64,000 bases of DNA. Source: Pelagibacteraceae bacterium (GTDB taxonomy: Bacteria; Pseudomonadota; Alphaproteobacteria; HIMB59). The DNA is taken from contig BOYI01000001.1 in NCBI GenBank assembly GCA_019651435.1, forward strand, positions 620,001-684,000. Direction: 5' to 3'. The translations under genes were made by a program, and so were the position numbers. Numbering within the stretch: position 1 is the stretch's first letter; each line of letters starts with the position of its first letter. This document shows, piece after piece, positions 21,456 to 30,900 of this stretch. A model generated the notes under the pieces. The model was not told the origin of the DNA. It worked only from the letters and a program-made list of their open reading frames with translations, and did not search any database.

Positions 21456-22751
21456 ATGACTCTCGAACTTACTCTTTGTTTACTGACACTTTTTGGCCTA
21501 GCGGGTATAGGTACCCCTGTTGGTTATTCTATAATGATGGCTTCTATCATTTATTTTACAGTAGGGGGATTTGATGTAGCTCTTACTGGTGAAAAAATTT
21601 TACAAGGTCTATATAAATCATTCGTACTGTTAGCTGTTCCATTGTTCATAGCTGCTGCGAACATTATGAATGGTGGAACTATAACAGACCGTTTATTAAA
21701 ATTTTGTATAGCTGTTGTTGGTCGATTTAAAGGCGGTCTTGGTCATGTTAATGTTGTAGCATCACTTATCTTTTCAGGTATGTCAGGTTCTGCTGTTGCT
21801 GATGCTGCGGGAATAGGAAAGATCATCATTGGCATGATGACTAAAAGTGGGAGATATACCAAAGGTTATGCAGCTGCTATAACTGCTGCCTCAGCTACGA
21901 TCGGTCCAATAATTCCTCCATCAATACCAATGGTTCTCTATTCTGTAGTTTCTGATAGCTCAATAGGATTTTTATTCCTCGCTGGCATAGTTCCAGGATT
22001 AGTGATGGGATTATTTTTAATGTTTTTGAATGGATATATATCCCATAAAAGAAATTTTGCTACAGAAGACCCAGTTCCATTAAAACAATTACCAAAAACA
22101 ACTTTTAACGCTTTTCCTGCATTGTTGATGCCAGCAATTTTACTTTATGGGATCTATGGTGGTGTGACCACACCAACGGAAGCTGCAGCTATTGCAGCTC
22201 TATATGCTCTTATTTTGGCAGCTGGACTCTACAGAGCATTAACTTTTAAATCTCTTTATGAAATATTAGTTGAAAGTGCGCGTTCCTCAGCTGCTGTAGG
22301 TGTTGTTATAGGTGGTGCATTTATCTTAAATTACATCGTCATAGCTGAAAATATTCCAAGCTATATGTCTTCAATACTAACCGGAATTGATATGCACCCG
22401 TTAATGTTTTTAGTTTTAATTAATATTTTTGTATTAATCTTAGGATGTTTCTTAGATGCAACTACAATTATTTTAGTAATTGTTCCTTTGTTCATTCCTG
22501 CATGTAAAGCATTAGGAATAGATTTAGTTCATTTTGGAGTTTTAGTAGTTGTAAACTCAATGATTGGTTTAATAACCCCTCCTTATGGCATCCTTCTTTT
22601 TGTTATAAATGCTGTCACAGGAATTCCAATTAAAGAAATAATTTCTGAAATATGGATATTTTTCATTACTTTAATTGCAGCTCTTATAACGTTAATTATA
22701 TTTCCTGATATGGTATTATGGCTCCCAAGAATAATGGGTTATTCAGGATAA
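21456..22751 (+). CDS. dctM: TRAP transporter large permease, DctM family
   Basis: This 431-residue protein has about 12 hydrophobic segments and typical DctM motifs: AVPLFIAAANIMNGG, SGMSGSAVADAAGIGKI, ATIGPIIPPSIPMVLY and the second-repeat counterpart GLITPPYGILLFV. DctM is the sodium-coupled elevator-type channel of the TRAP transporter. Length is normal and the frame intact. It follows dctQ by four bases and completes the dctPQM set. Confidence 0.95.
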   Translation: MTLELTLCLLTLFGLAGIGTPVGYSIMMASIIYFTVGGFDVALTGEKILQGLYKSFVLLAVPLFIAAANIMNGGTITDRLLKFCIAVVGRFKGGLGHVNVVASLIFSGMSGSAVADAAGIGKIIIGMMTKSGRYTKGYAAAITAASATIGPIIPPSIPMVLYSVVSDSSIGFLFLAGIVPGLVMGLFLMFLNGYISHKRNFATEDPVPLKQLPKTTFNAFPALLMPAILLYGIYGGVTTPTEAAAIAALYALILAAGLYRALTFKSLYEILVESARSSAAVGVVIGGAFILNYIVIAENIPSYMSSILTGIDMHPLMFLVLINIFVLILGCFLDATTIILVIVPLFIPACKALGIDLVHFGVLVVVNSMIGLITPPYGILLFVINAVTGIPIKEIISEIWIFFITLIAALITLIIFPDMVLWLPRIMGYSG

Positions 22752-22785
22752 ATTTCTATTAATTTATATTTCTGATCTAGTAGTA

Positions 22786-22998
22786 CTATTTAACTTTACC
22801 ATCATCTTTATAAAAACGAGGATCGAATTCATCTAACTTAATATTTCTAAAAGTTTTATAGAAAGATTTAAACTGATAATCACCAAATTTTTCTAAAGGT
22901 GTAGATGTGAATTTTGCTTTTGCTTCCTCTTCGGACTCAGCTTCTATTGTAACTTGAAAGTCATATGACATAGTCATATCAATAATAAATTTTCTCAT
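22786..22998 (-). CDS. Small uncharacterised protein, 70 residues
   Basis: Not recognised. The protein begins MRKFIIDMTMSYDFQV, then has an acidic helical stretch (EAESEEEAKAKF) and a basic-acidic C-terminus ending DPRFYKDDGKVK. The first half resembles a small alpha/beta fold in which a strand is followed by an SEEEA helix. An AGGAGA ribosome binding site lies nine bases before the ATG, supporting real translation. It is transcribed against the flanking dctM and aldehyde dehydrogenase genes. No signal peptide or membrane segment is seen. Confidence 0.65.
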   Translation of the reverse strand: MRKFIIDMTMSYDFQVTIEAESEEEAKAKFTSTPLEKFGDYQFKSFYKTFRNIKLDEFDPRFYKDDGKVK

Positions 22999-23066
22999 AT
23001 CTATATTCTCCTAATTGTATTATTTTACATAAAAAATGAAAAAAGAGATCTTAAATAAATAATCAC

Positions 23067-24503
23067 ATGAACACTAAAAATAATCAAAAATTTTATATTA
23101 ATGGCCAATGGGTGAACCCACATTCTAAACAGCTATTGGATGTCATAAACCCTGCTAATGAAGAAATTATTACCCAAATAGCTATAGGTAATGAGGAGGA
23201 CTTGAATAATGCTGTCGAAGCAGCCAAAAAATCTTTTGAAACATGGTCAGTTTCTGGCATTGAGGAAAGATTAAAATTATTAAACAAACTTAAGGAAATA
23301 TACCAAAAAAGATTTGATGAAATGACTGTTGCTATTACCACAGAGATGGGTTGCCCTAAGGACTTTTCATCCGACGTGCAAACACAATCAGGTCTTGATC
23401 ATTTAAATGATTTCATTGAGCAATTAAAAAATTTTAATTTTGAGAATAAGTTTAATGAAAAATCTAATAATTATATAACTCATGAGCCTATTGGGGTTTG
23501 TGGTTTGATTACTCCTTGGAATTGGCCAATTAATCAAATTGCTTTAAAAGTTATTCCTGCTTTAGCAACTGGTTGCACTATGGTTTTAAAACCCTCTGAG
23601 ATCGCACCTTTATCAGGAATTTTATTTGCTGAGATGATGGATGAAGCAGGTTTTCCTGCAGGTGTATTTAATCTAGTTAATGGAGATGGGGCTGGCGTTG
23701 GAACTTATATGTCTGGACATCCCGATATTGATTTAGTTTCTTTTACTGGCTCCACCCGTGCAGGAAGATTAATTTTGCAAAATGCCTCTCACTCTATTAA
23801 AAGAGTTTGCCTTGAATTAGGAGGAAAAGGTGGAAATATTGTCTTCGCAGATGCTCCTTCAAATGCAGTTCGCGATGGAATTCGAAATGTCATGAGCAAT
23901 TCAGGTCAATCTTGTGATGCTCCAACTCGTATGTTGGTTGAACGATCAATTTATGATCGCTCTGTAGAAGAAGCAGTTGATGAAGTATCTAAAATGAAAG
24001 TAGACTCTCCTGAAAAATCTGGTGATCATATTGGACCTGTTGTCTCCAAAGTTCAATATGACAAAATTATTAAATTAATTGAGTTAGGAAAAAAAGAAGG
24101 CGCTAATCTTGCTATAGGGGGCTCTAATCGACCTCAAGATTTAGGTAAAGGTTATTATATTCAACCAACAATTTTTACTAATGTGACTAATGAAATGGAA
24201 ATTGCTAAATCTGAAATTTTTGGCCCTGTCTTGTCTATAATACCTTTTGATAGTGAAGAAGAAGCAATTCAAATAGTTAACGATACCGAATACGGCCTTG
24301 GTAATTATATTCAAACTAGCGATATGGAAAAAGCTCGAAGAGTTGCAAAAAGACTTCGCTCTGGGGTTGTCTACATTAACGGTCACTCTATGGACTCTGG
24401 TACTCCTTTTGGCGGGTACAGACAATCTGGAAATGGCAGAGAAGGTGGTAAATGGGGATTAGATGAATATCTTGAAGTTAAAACGATTACCGGTTGGGTT
24501 TGA
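23067..24503 (+). CDS. NAD(P)-dependent aldehyde dehydrogenase
   Basis: This 478-residue ALDH has the N-terminal strand segment FYINGQWV, TPWNWPINQ, the cofactor-binding FTGSTRAG, the catalytic glutamate in LELGGKGGNIV and the catalytic cysteine in NSGQSCDAPTRM, and ends with GREGGKWGLDEYLEVK. It oxidises an aldehyde to a carboxylic acid. The closest architecture is general ALDH family members acting on small aliphatic or hydroxy aldehydes; the substrate is unassigned. It is followed 28 bases later by aroQ and lies beside the TRAP/Gfo/GntR island, so it may serve that pathway. Confidence 0.93.
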   Translation: MNTKNNQKFYINGQWVNPHSKQLLDVINPANEEIITQIAIGNEEDLNNAVEAAKKSFETWSVSGIEERLKLLNKLKEIYQKRFDEMTVAITTEMGCPKDFSSDVQTQSGLDHLNDFIEQLKNFNFENKFNEKSNNYITHEPIGVCGLITPWNWPINQIALKVIPALATGCTMVLKPSEIAPLSGILFAEMMDEAGFPAGVFNLVNGDGAGVGTYMSGHPDIDLVSFTGSTRAGRLILQNASHSIKRVCLELGGKGGNIVFADAPSNAVRDGIRNVMSNSGQSCDAPTRMLVERSIYDRSVEEAVDEVSKMKVDSPEKSGDHIGPVVSKVQYDKIIKLIELGKKEGANLAIGGSNRPQDLGKGYYIQPTIFTNVTNEMEIAKSEIFGPVLSIIPFDSEEEAIQIVNDTEYGLGNYIQTSDMEKARRVAKRLRSGVVYINGHSMDSGTPFGGYRQSGNGREGGKWGLDEYLEVKTITGWV

Positions 24504-24531
24504 GGATTAATCTGATATAAGGATAAGCGCT

Positions 24532-24963
24532 ATGGGTAAAAAGATTTTAATTATTAATGGCCCTAATCTTGAAATGTTAGGCAAAAGAGATAAGTCTACT
24601 TACGGTGATTTTTCTTTAGAGAGTTTAGAGAAGTTAATCACGGAAGAGGCCAATACTCTAGGTTGCCAAGTTGAATTTTTTCAAAACAACATTGAAGGTG
24701 AAATTATTAATAAATTAAATGGACTAGATGATAGCTTTGATGGAATTATCATTAATCCAGGTGGATTAACTCATAGTTCTGTTTCTCTCCATGACTCTTT
24801 AGAGATTAAAAAAATCCATAAGATAGAAGTTCATATTTCAAACATCTATGCTCGAGAAGATTTTCGACAAAAATCAATTATTGCTCATGCTTGTCATGGC
24901 TCAGTTTTAGGAATGGGTGTGAATGGCTATCTCTATGCTTTAAGGCAAATAGTTAATTCATAG
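24532..24963 (+). CDS. aroQ: Type II 3-dehydroquinate dehydratase
   Basis: This 143-residue enzyme has the type II pattern INGPNLEMLGKRDKSTYG with the catalytic Arg and Tyr, NPGGLTHSSVSLHD, and EVHISNIYAREDFR with the catalytic His and binding Arg, ending GVNGYLYAL. It dehydrates 3-dehydroquinate to 3-dehydroshikimate in aromatic amino-acid synthesis, or in quinate breakdown. No other shikimate-pathway gene is nearby. Placement after an aldehyde dehydrogenase leaves both biosynthetic and catabolic roles open. Length is normal. Confidence 0.95.
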   Translation: MGKKILIINGPNLEMLGKRDKSTYGDFSLESLEKLITEEANTLGCQVEFFQNNIEGEIINKLNGLDDSFDGIIINPGGLTHSSVSLHDSLEIKKIHKIEVHISNIYAREDFRQKSIIAHACHGSVLGMGVNGYLYALRQIVNS

Positions 24964-25091
24964 ACTTTAAAAAATAATAAATAATCAACAAAAATTTCAT
25001 ATATTTTTAATAATTTCATGTTTTTTTTGATTACAATTAACAAATTAAGTTATTAAATTAATACTTAAGATTAATCTTTAAGGAGGAAATA

Positions 25092-26398
25092 ATGAAAAAG
25101 ATTATTAGTGTTTTTGCAATTCTATTTTCATTTGCCTTTACATCTAACAGTTACAGTAAAACTGAAATTCATTGGTGGTACGGTAACAGCGGATTTTTAG
25201 GTGATGTAATTATTGAAATTGCTAACAGATTTAACGACTCTCAGGATGAGTATATGGTAATCCCAACAGGTAAAGGTAGTTATGAAGATAACATGGCTGC
25301 TACTATTGCTGCTTTTAGAGCAGGTGACCAACCTCATTACTCTCAGGTTTATGATGCTGGTGCAGCTATCATGGTAGCACAAGTTAAAAACGGTGTTGTT
25401 ATAGGTTTTGAAGAAATGGCTGAGAAGTATGGTATCGAAGTAGATGCTGATAACTATATTCCAGGTATCAAAAACTTCTACGCTGACTCTGATGGCAAGA
25501 TGGTTGGTGTTCCATTTAACAGTTCTACTTGTTTAATGTACGCCAACATGGATATCTTAGCTGAAGTTGGCATTGAGGAAGTACCAAGAACTTATGAAGA
25601 TTTTGAAGCTATTGCTCAACAAATTGCTGACGCAGGTTACATTCCATTACTACAAAGTCATAGCCCATGGATTTGGACTGAGAATTTCTTCTCAAGACAC
25701 AACCTTCTAATGACTGATGGTAATAACGGTTATGATGCAGTTCCAACAAAACTCTTTTTGCTGATACTCCTGAGTTCGTAATGCACTGGAGCAAAGTTAA
25801 AGAGTGGTATGAAAAAGGCTGGTACGGTTATAAAGGTAGAGCATGGGGTGATAACCAAGCTCCTTTCACCAACGGTGAAGCTGCATTCTGGTTTGGTTCA
25901 GCTGCATCTTTTGGTGGTATGAAAGGTGTATTACCAAACTTTACAACTAATCCAATTCTTTACTGGGACTCAGTAACTGGTGGTAAAGAATATCCAACAT
26001 TTATTGGTGGTGCTGCTAACTGGATCTTAAATGGTCATACAGAAGAAGAGTATAAAGGCCTTGCAAAATTCATTGAATTTATGGGTTCACCAGAGATGGA
26101 TTTATACTATCACAACATGACTGGTTATGCTGCTGTTACTAAAGGTGGAATTGAATTGGCAGAAACAATCAATTTCTATAGAACATCTCCTTACCACAAA
26201 GCAGTTGGTGATCAATTAGGCTTAGAAGGTTCAACTATTCCTGGTGGATATAGAGCTGGTAACTGGCCACAAATTCGTGAAGTGATTTACGAAAATGTTG
26301 AGCCAATGCTTAATGGAGATATTAGTGTTGAAAAAGCACTAGGTAATATGGATAAAGGTGCTGCTAAGCTATTAAAGCAGTTCGCTAAAACTCTATAA
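25092..26398 (+). CDS. ugpB: Glycerol-3-phosphate-type ABC transporter substrate-binding protein (one frameshift)
   Basis: The protein has a signal peptide ending near SYSK and UgpB-family sequence: EIHWWYGNSG, NRFNDSQDEYMVIPTGKGSY, AAFRAGDQPH, VPFNSSTCLMY, and later GGAANWILNG and SPEMDLYYHNMTGY. UgpB-type proteins bind sn-glycerol-3-phosphate or glycerophosphodiesters in the periplasm. The frame breaks near 25748-25751; one extra A in that AAAA run joins VPTK to TLFADTPEF and gives about 435 residues, the normal length. A strong ribosome binding site (AGGAGG, 25081-25086) precedes it and a GC-rich hairpin follows before ugpA. Confidence 0.9.
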
Positions 26399-26413
26399 TC
26401 CTTATATATTGTG

Positions 26414-26436
26414 AGGGAGGGTATTTAACCCTCCCT
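26414..26436 (+). promoter_or_regulatory. 9-bp GC-rich hairpin between ugpB and ugpA
   Basis: AGGGAGGGT pairs perfectly with ACCCTCCCT around a five-base ATTTA loop, starting 16 bases after the ugpB stop. No U run follows, so it may be a 3'-end stabiliser or partial attenuator that keeps binding-protein mRNA more abundant than permease mRNA. Confidence 0.7.
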
Positions 26437-26441
26437 TGATA

Positions 26442-27321
26442 ATGATGAAAAAAGTTCAATTTACTTCTAGATATTCTCAATACTTTTTTTTAGCTCCTCA
26501 GCTATTAATACTCCTTATTTTTTTATATTGGCCAATAATTCAAACATTTAAGGATGCCTTCACTATGCAAGATGCATTTGGATTTGGTTCACAGTTTGCT
26601 GGTTTTGATAATTTTTTATTTATATTTTCTGACCCTTCTTATTTAACAGCTTTTAAATTTACAATAATTTATAGTTTTGTAATTACTCTTATAACAGGTT
26701 CGATTGGTTTACTGCTCGCTGTGCAGGCTAATAAAGTTATTCATGGTAAGAATGTATATAAAACTTTATTAATCTGGCCTTATGCCATTGCACCCGCTGT
26801 TGTGGGCGTAATGGCAAATTATTTTTAGTGAAAGATATGGTTTGTTGTATCACTTATTTAATGATCTATGGGGTTTTAATTGGTATCAAGATGTTTTTGA
26901 TGCATATATTTACGTTATCATCGCCGGCTCTTGGAAACAAATAAGTGCTAATTTTATTTTCTTCTTAGCTGGACTTCAAGCTATTCAAAAAACTGTTATA
27001 GAGGCATCAATTATTGATTGCAAAAGTAATATTCGAAGATTTTGGACAATCACATTTCCTTTATTAATGCCGACAACTTTCTTTCTAATAATTATTAATA
27101 TCACCTATGCTTTTTTTGACACCTTTGGAATTATAGACACCACCACAATTGGTGCCCCGGGCAGCGAAACTAAAACATTAGTTTATAAAGCTTACATTGA
27201 TGGCTTTAAAGGTTTAGATCTTGGAAGTGCAGGGGCTCAATCAATAATGATGATGTTGATTGTTTTGGTTATTACTATTTTTCAATTTAGATACATAGAA
27301 GGAAAAATTCATTACAATTAG
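26442..27321 (+). CDS. ugpA: Glycerol-3-phosphate-type ABC transporter permease UgpA (one frameshift)
   Basis: This is a MalF/UgpA-family inner-membrane permease of about 293 residues. The N-terminal half has a first helix (FFLAPQLLILLIFLYWPI) and QTFKDAFTMQDAFG; the second half carries the EAA-type loop (EASIIDCKSNIRRFWTITFPLL) and a GAPGSETKTLVYKAY segment. The halves are in different frames. The break lies in the T run at 26822-26826; removing one T joins NYF to SERYGLLYH. Start is ATG 26442 or 26445, just after the hairpin. It should pair with one of the two UgpE proteins that follow. Confidence 0.88.
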
Positions 27322-28143
27322 ATGTTTAGATTTTTACCAACTACCATAAATCACTTTATATTACTGATGGGTCTCACTTTGATGATTGTTCCAGTATGGA
27401 TTATTTTTGCTAGTTCAACACATACAAGTTTATTCATTAATACCAATGGTCTTCAATTTTTTTTAGGAGATAGTTTTAAAGAAAATTATTCAAGTGTCTT
27501 ATTTAAAAAAGCAGGATTTTTCCAAGAAATAACAGCAATAAAAATGTTTTTTAATAGTTTTGTGATGGCAATGGGTATCGCAACACTTTCTGTAGTTACC
27601 TCATTAATGGCAGCTTATGGTTTAGTTTATTTTAAGATTAAGTATGCAACTTTTATATTTTGGTTAATTTTTGTCACTTTATTGGTTCCACTTGAACTTA
27701 GAGTGATGCCAACATATGTAGTGATGTCTAAGTTAAATCTCCTAAATTCTTTTGCAGGCTTAATAGTCCCAATTTCTGCCTCAGCTATCGCTACTTTCTT
27801 TTTTCGTCAATTTTATAAGTCCATACCTGAAGAATTATTAGAAGCAGCAAAATTAGATGGAACTAATAGTTGGAAATTCTTTATAGATTTTCTTGTCCCT
27901 TTATCTAAGACCATGATAGCGGCTGTTTTTATTTTCATGTTTGTATACGGGTATAATCAGTATTTATGGCCTTTAATAATGACTACTACAGAAGAATATT
28001 GGACAGTCGTTATGGGTCTAAAAACTATGTATGGATCAATCTCACATCGTTTTGCTTTTGTTATTATGTCAATGATCCCCCCAGTATTAATTATTATTTT
28101 TCTTCAAAAGCTCTTTATACAAGGAATTTTTCAAAATAAATGA
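27322..28143 (+). CDS. ugpE: UgpE-type ABC transporter permease, first copy
   Basis: This 273-residue MalG/UgpE-family permease has six predicted helices. It has the FFLGDSFKENY and FFNSFVMAMGIAT segments, the paired TLLVPLELRVMPTY, and the EAA loop EELLEAAKLDGTNSWKFF that contacts the ATPase. It begins directly after the ugpA stop and overlaps the second copy by four bases (ATGA). It aligns end to end with the next protein at roughly 60% identity by eye. The main difference is a gap of about ten residues near YGSISHRFAF, where the second copy is longer. Confidence 0.9.
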   Translation: MFRFLPTTINHFILLMGLTLMIVPVWIIFASSTHTSLFINTNGLQFFLGDSFKENYSSVLFKKAGFFQEITAIKMFFNSFVMAMGIATLSVVTSLMAAYGLVYFKIKYATFIFWLIFVTLLVPLELRVMPTYVVMSKLNLLNSFAGLIVPISASAIATFFFRQFYKSIPEELLEAAKLDGTNSWKFFIDFLVPLSKTMIAAVFIFMFVYGYNQYLWPLIMTTTEEYWTVVMGLKTMYGSISHRFAFVIMSMIPPVLIIIFLQKLFIQGIFQNK

Positions 28144-28991
28144 AGTTTAAACCTGTAGAAATATTATCACATATAGTTCTTATCTTAGGGGTCCTATTAA
28201 TGGTTTTACCCATTTGGTACTCATTTGCTACATCAACCCATGAGAATGTTGCGATCATGACGGAGGGGATGAAATTCTTTTTAGGAGAGAGTTTTTCTCA
28301 AAATTATAATGAAGTTTTAAATGAAAAAGGTGGATGGTCTGAAGAAGTTACTGCTGCAAAAATGTTTATTAATAGCTTTATCATGGCATTTGGTATTGCA
28401 ACTTTGAAAGTTGTTATTTCTGCAATGTCAGCTTATGCATTGGTTTATTTTAGATTTAAATTAGCTGTTCCTATTTTTTGGTTAATATTCATCACTTTAC
28501 TGGTGCCGCTTGAGGTTAGAATATTTCCTAGTTATAAAATTGTATCTGATTTAGGTCTGACTAATACATACACTGGCTTAATATTACCTTTAGTTGCATC
28601 AGCAACAGCTACCTTTTTCTTTAGACAATTCTATAAAACTATTCCTGATGAACTTTTAGAGTCAGCCAAATTAGATGGAGCTAATAGTTGGAGGTTCTTT
28701 ATTGATTTTCTATTACCCTTATCAAAGACAATGTTAGCTGCGATGTTTATTTTTATGTTTGTTTATGGATATAGCCAGTATTTATGGCCATTAATCATGA
28801 CTACTGATGAAAAGTACTGGACTGTGGTAATGGGAATGAAAATTATTTTTACAGAAAACTATGAGGGAGTAGCCTTACCTCGAACAGGTGAGAGATTTGC
28901 TTATATAATTTTATCAATGCTTCCACCAGTATTGGTTGTTATAATTTTACAAAGGTGGTTTATCAAAGGATTAATACAAACGGAGAAATAA
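28140..28991 (+). CDS. ugpE: UgpE-type ABC transporter permease, second copy
   Basis: This 283-residue paralogue of the preceding gene has the same motifs (FFLGESFSQNY, TLLVPLEVRIFPSY, EAA loop DELLESAKLDGANSWRFF). It has an extra loop of about ten residues before the last helix (ENYEGVALPRTGERFAY). The longer loop matches the form usual in UgpE, so this may be the standard partner of UgpA and the first copy the variant. Both copies keep intact EAA loops, which argues against decay. It is followed by ugpC two bases after its stop. Confidence 0.92.
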   Translation: MKFKPVEILSHIVLILGVLLMVLPIWYSFATSTHENVAIMTEGMKFFLGESFSQNYNEVLNEKGGWSEEVTAAKMFINSFIMAFGIATLKVVISAMSAYALVYFRFKLAVPIFWLIFITLLVPLEVRIFPSYKIVSDLGLTNTYTGLILPLVASATATFFFRQFYKTIPDELLESAKLDGANSWRFFIDFLLPLSKTMLAAMFIFMFVYGYSQYLWPLIMTTDEKYWTVVMGMKIIFTENYEGVALPRTGERFAYIILSMLPPVLVVIILQRWFIKGLIQTEK

Positions 28992-28992
28992 A

Positions 28993-30042
28993 ATGAGCTT
29001 TTTAGAACTACAAAATATTACCAAGATCTACCCAAATGGAACCAAAGCGGTTAATGAAACATCTTTAAATATTGAAAATGGAGAGTTTGTAGTTTTTGTA
29101 GGCCCTAGTGGATGTGGTAAATCAACTTTACTAAGGATGATAGCAGGCTTAGAGGATATTACTTCTGGTGAAATTGTTCTTGATAGTAATATTATAAATA
29201 ATATTGACCCTTCTGAAAGAGATGTAGCTATGGTTTTCCAAAACTATGCTCTTTACCCACATATGACTGTTTACAATAACATGGCATATGGATTAAAGAA
29301 CAGAGGTATCTCTAAACAAGAAATTGAAAATAAAGTTAATGATGCTGCTAAATTATTAGAAATAGATAGTTATCTTGAAAGAAAGCCAAGTATGTTATCT
29401 GGAGGTCAAAGACAACGAGTTGCAATGGGAAGAGCTATTGTAAGAAATCCTAAAATTTTTCTTTTTGATGAACCCTTATCAAATTTAGATGCGAAATTAA
29501 GAAATCAAATGCGTCTTGAGATAAAAAAACTTCAACGTCAAATGGGTGTTACTAGTATATTTGTTACGCATGATCAAACTGAAGCAATGACTCTAGGAGA
29601 TAGAATTGTAGTAATTAATAATGGTATCGTTGAACAAGTTGGTACACCAAAAGAAATTTATTCAAAACCTAATACTAAATTTGTAGCAGAATTTATAGGC
29701 TCACCACAAATGAACATATTTAATTGTAAAATTGATAATGGTACTGCTAAAATTGATAATCATTCAATTAATTTAGATAAATCTGTCAATAATGATGATG
29801 CAAGTATTGGCATTCGTCCTGATGACATACAAATATCTGATAGTGGTTCAATAACTTGTAAAGCAAATTTAGTTGAGTACTTAGGATCTGATATGATTAT
29901 TTATTCCAGCTTAGGTGATCAAGAATTTAGTTGCAAGTTATCTTCTAAAATTGATGTTAAGGCAGGTAATGAATTCAAATTTGATATTCAGCCAAACTTA
30001 GTTCATATTTTTGATAATTCTTCAGGTAAAAGATTAGATTAA
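28993..30042 (+). CDS. ugpC: ABC transporter ATPase UgpC/MalK family
   Basis: This 349-residue ATPase has Walker A GPSGCGKSTLL near residue 37, Q-loop FQNYALYPHMTV, signature [15 protein letters not shown], Walker B IFLFDEPLSNLD and H-loop VTHDQTEAM. A C-terminal TOBE/OB domain (about 240-349) includes IGIRPDDI. It powers the Ugp transporter. The organisation B-A-E-E-C is the usual ugp order apart from the extra permease. It is convergent with nadE, 12 bases apart. Confidence 0.94.
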   Translation: MSFLELQNITKIYPNGTKAVNETSLNIENGEFVVFVGPSGCGKSTLLRMIAGLEDITSGEIVLDSNIINNIDPSERDVAMVFQNYALYPHMTVYNNMAYGLKNRGISKQEIENKVNDAAKLLEIDSYLERKPSMLSGGQRQRVAMGRAIVRNPKIFLFDEPLSNLDAKLRNQMRLEIKKLQRQMGVTSIFVTHDQTEAMTLGDRIVVINNGIVEQVGTPKEIYSKPNTKFVAEFIGSPQMNIFNCKIDNGTAKIDNHSINLDKSVNNDDASIGIRPDDIQISDSGSITCKANLVEYLGSDMIIYSSLGDQEFSCKLSSKIDVKAGNEFKFDIQPNLVHIFDNSSGKRLD

Positions 30043-30054
30043 TAAAATATTAAA

Positions 30055-30786
30055 TTATTTAGGTATGATGCAGACAGGTATAGGCTCCATCTTATGAACA
30101 TTCTTTGATCTTATTTCAAGATACTTATCTCTATTAGATGATTTTTCATTTAACATAGCTTCTTCGATTTCTTCATAACTTAAACCTACCTGTTGTTCAT
30201 CGGTTCTTCCATCTGTCCATAGTCCATCAGTTGGGGCCGCATCAATTATTTCTTGGTTAATTCCTAATTCTTTTCCTATATCCCATACCTCAGTTTTAAG
30301 ACAATCTGCAATAGGAGAAATATCTACACCACCATCGCCGTATTTTGTATAAAAACCAATTCCAAAATCTTCAACTTTATTACCAGTGCCCACAACGATA
30401 CCATTGTTACTAGCAGCAATCTGGTAAAGAGTTGTCATTCTTAACCTAGCTTGAGAATTAGCATATCCATGCTCCGAACTGTTATCTTTGAGTTCTGATT
30501 GAAATTCATCAAAAACTTTTGATAAATCAACATGATGATGCGAGATGTTTGAATAATTTCTTTTTAGCCACTCTATGTGATTATTTCCTCTATTGTTTAA
30601 AACTTGATGATCAAGTATTGGCATAGTTACTACATGCGTATGTAAATTTGTTCTGGCAGATAGGGTGCTAGTTACAGCAGAATCTATGCCTCCCGATATG
30701 CCAATTACCAATGAGGAAAAATTGCCTTTATCGGCATAATCTTTAATCCAATTAGTAATAAAACCAATTTTTTCAGAAGTGTTCAT
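30055..30786 (-). CDS. nadE: NAD(+) synthetase, ammonia-dependent
   Basis: This 243-residue protein carries the PP-loop pyrophosphatase motif ISGGIDSAV, the family segment QARLRMTTLYQIAASNNGIVVGTGNKVEDFGIG (ATP and deamido-NAD binding) and YGDGGVDISPIADCLKTEV. NadE amidates nicotinate adenine dinucleotide to NAD+, the final step. No glutaminase domain is attached, so it uses ammonia or a separate source. It is a stand-alone minus-strand gene between two transporter operons. Confidence 0.95.
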   Translation of the reverse strand: MNTSEKIGFITNWIKDYADKGNFSSLVIGISGGIDSAVTSTLSARTNLHTHVVTMPILDHQVLNNRGNNHIEWLKRNYSNISHHHVDLSKVFDEFQSELKDNSSEHGYANSQARLRMTTLYQIAASNNGIVVGTGNKVEDFGIGFYTKYGDGGVDISPIADCLKTEVWDIGKELGINQEIIDAAPTDGLWTDGRTDEQQVGLSYEEIEEAMLNEKSSNRDKYLEIRSKNVHKMEPIPVCIIPK

Positions 30787-30900
30787 TATATGAAAATACG
30801 ATTAAATCATATTTAGGTTTACTTAAAACTTAAATAATTAATTAAAATTAATCATCAATATATGATAATTTAACATATCAAAATTTCTATAGGAGGAATG

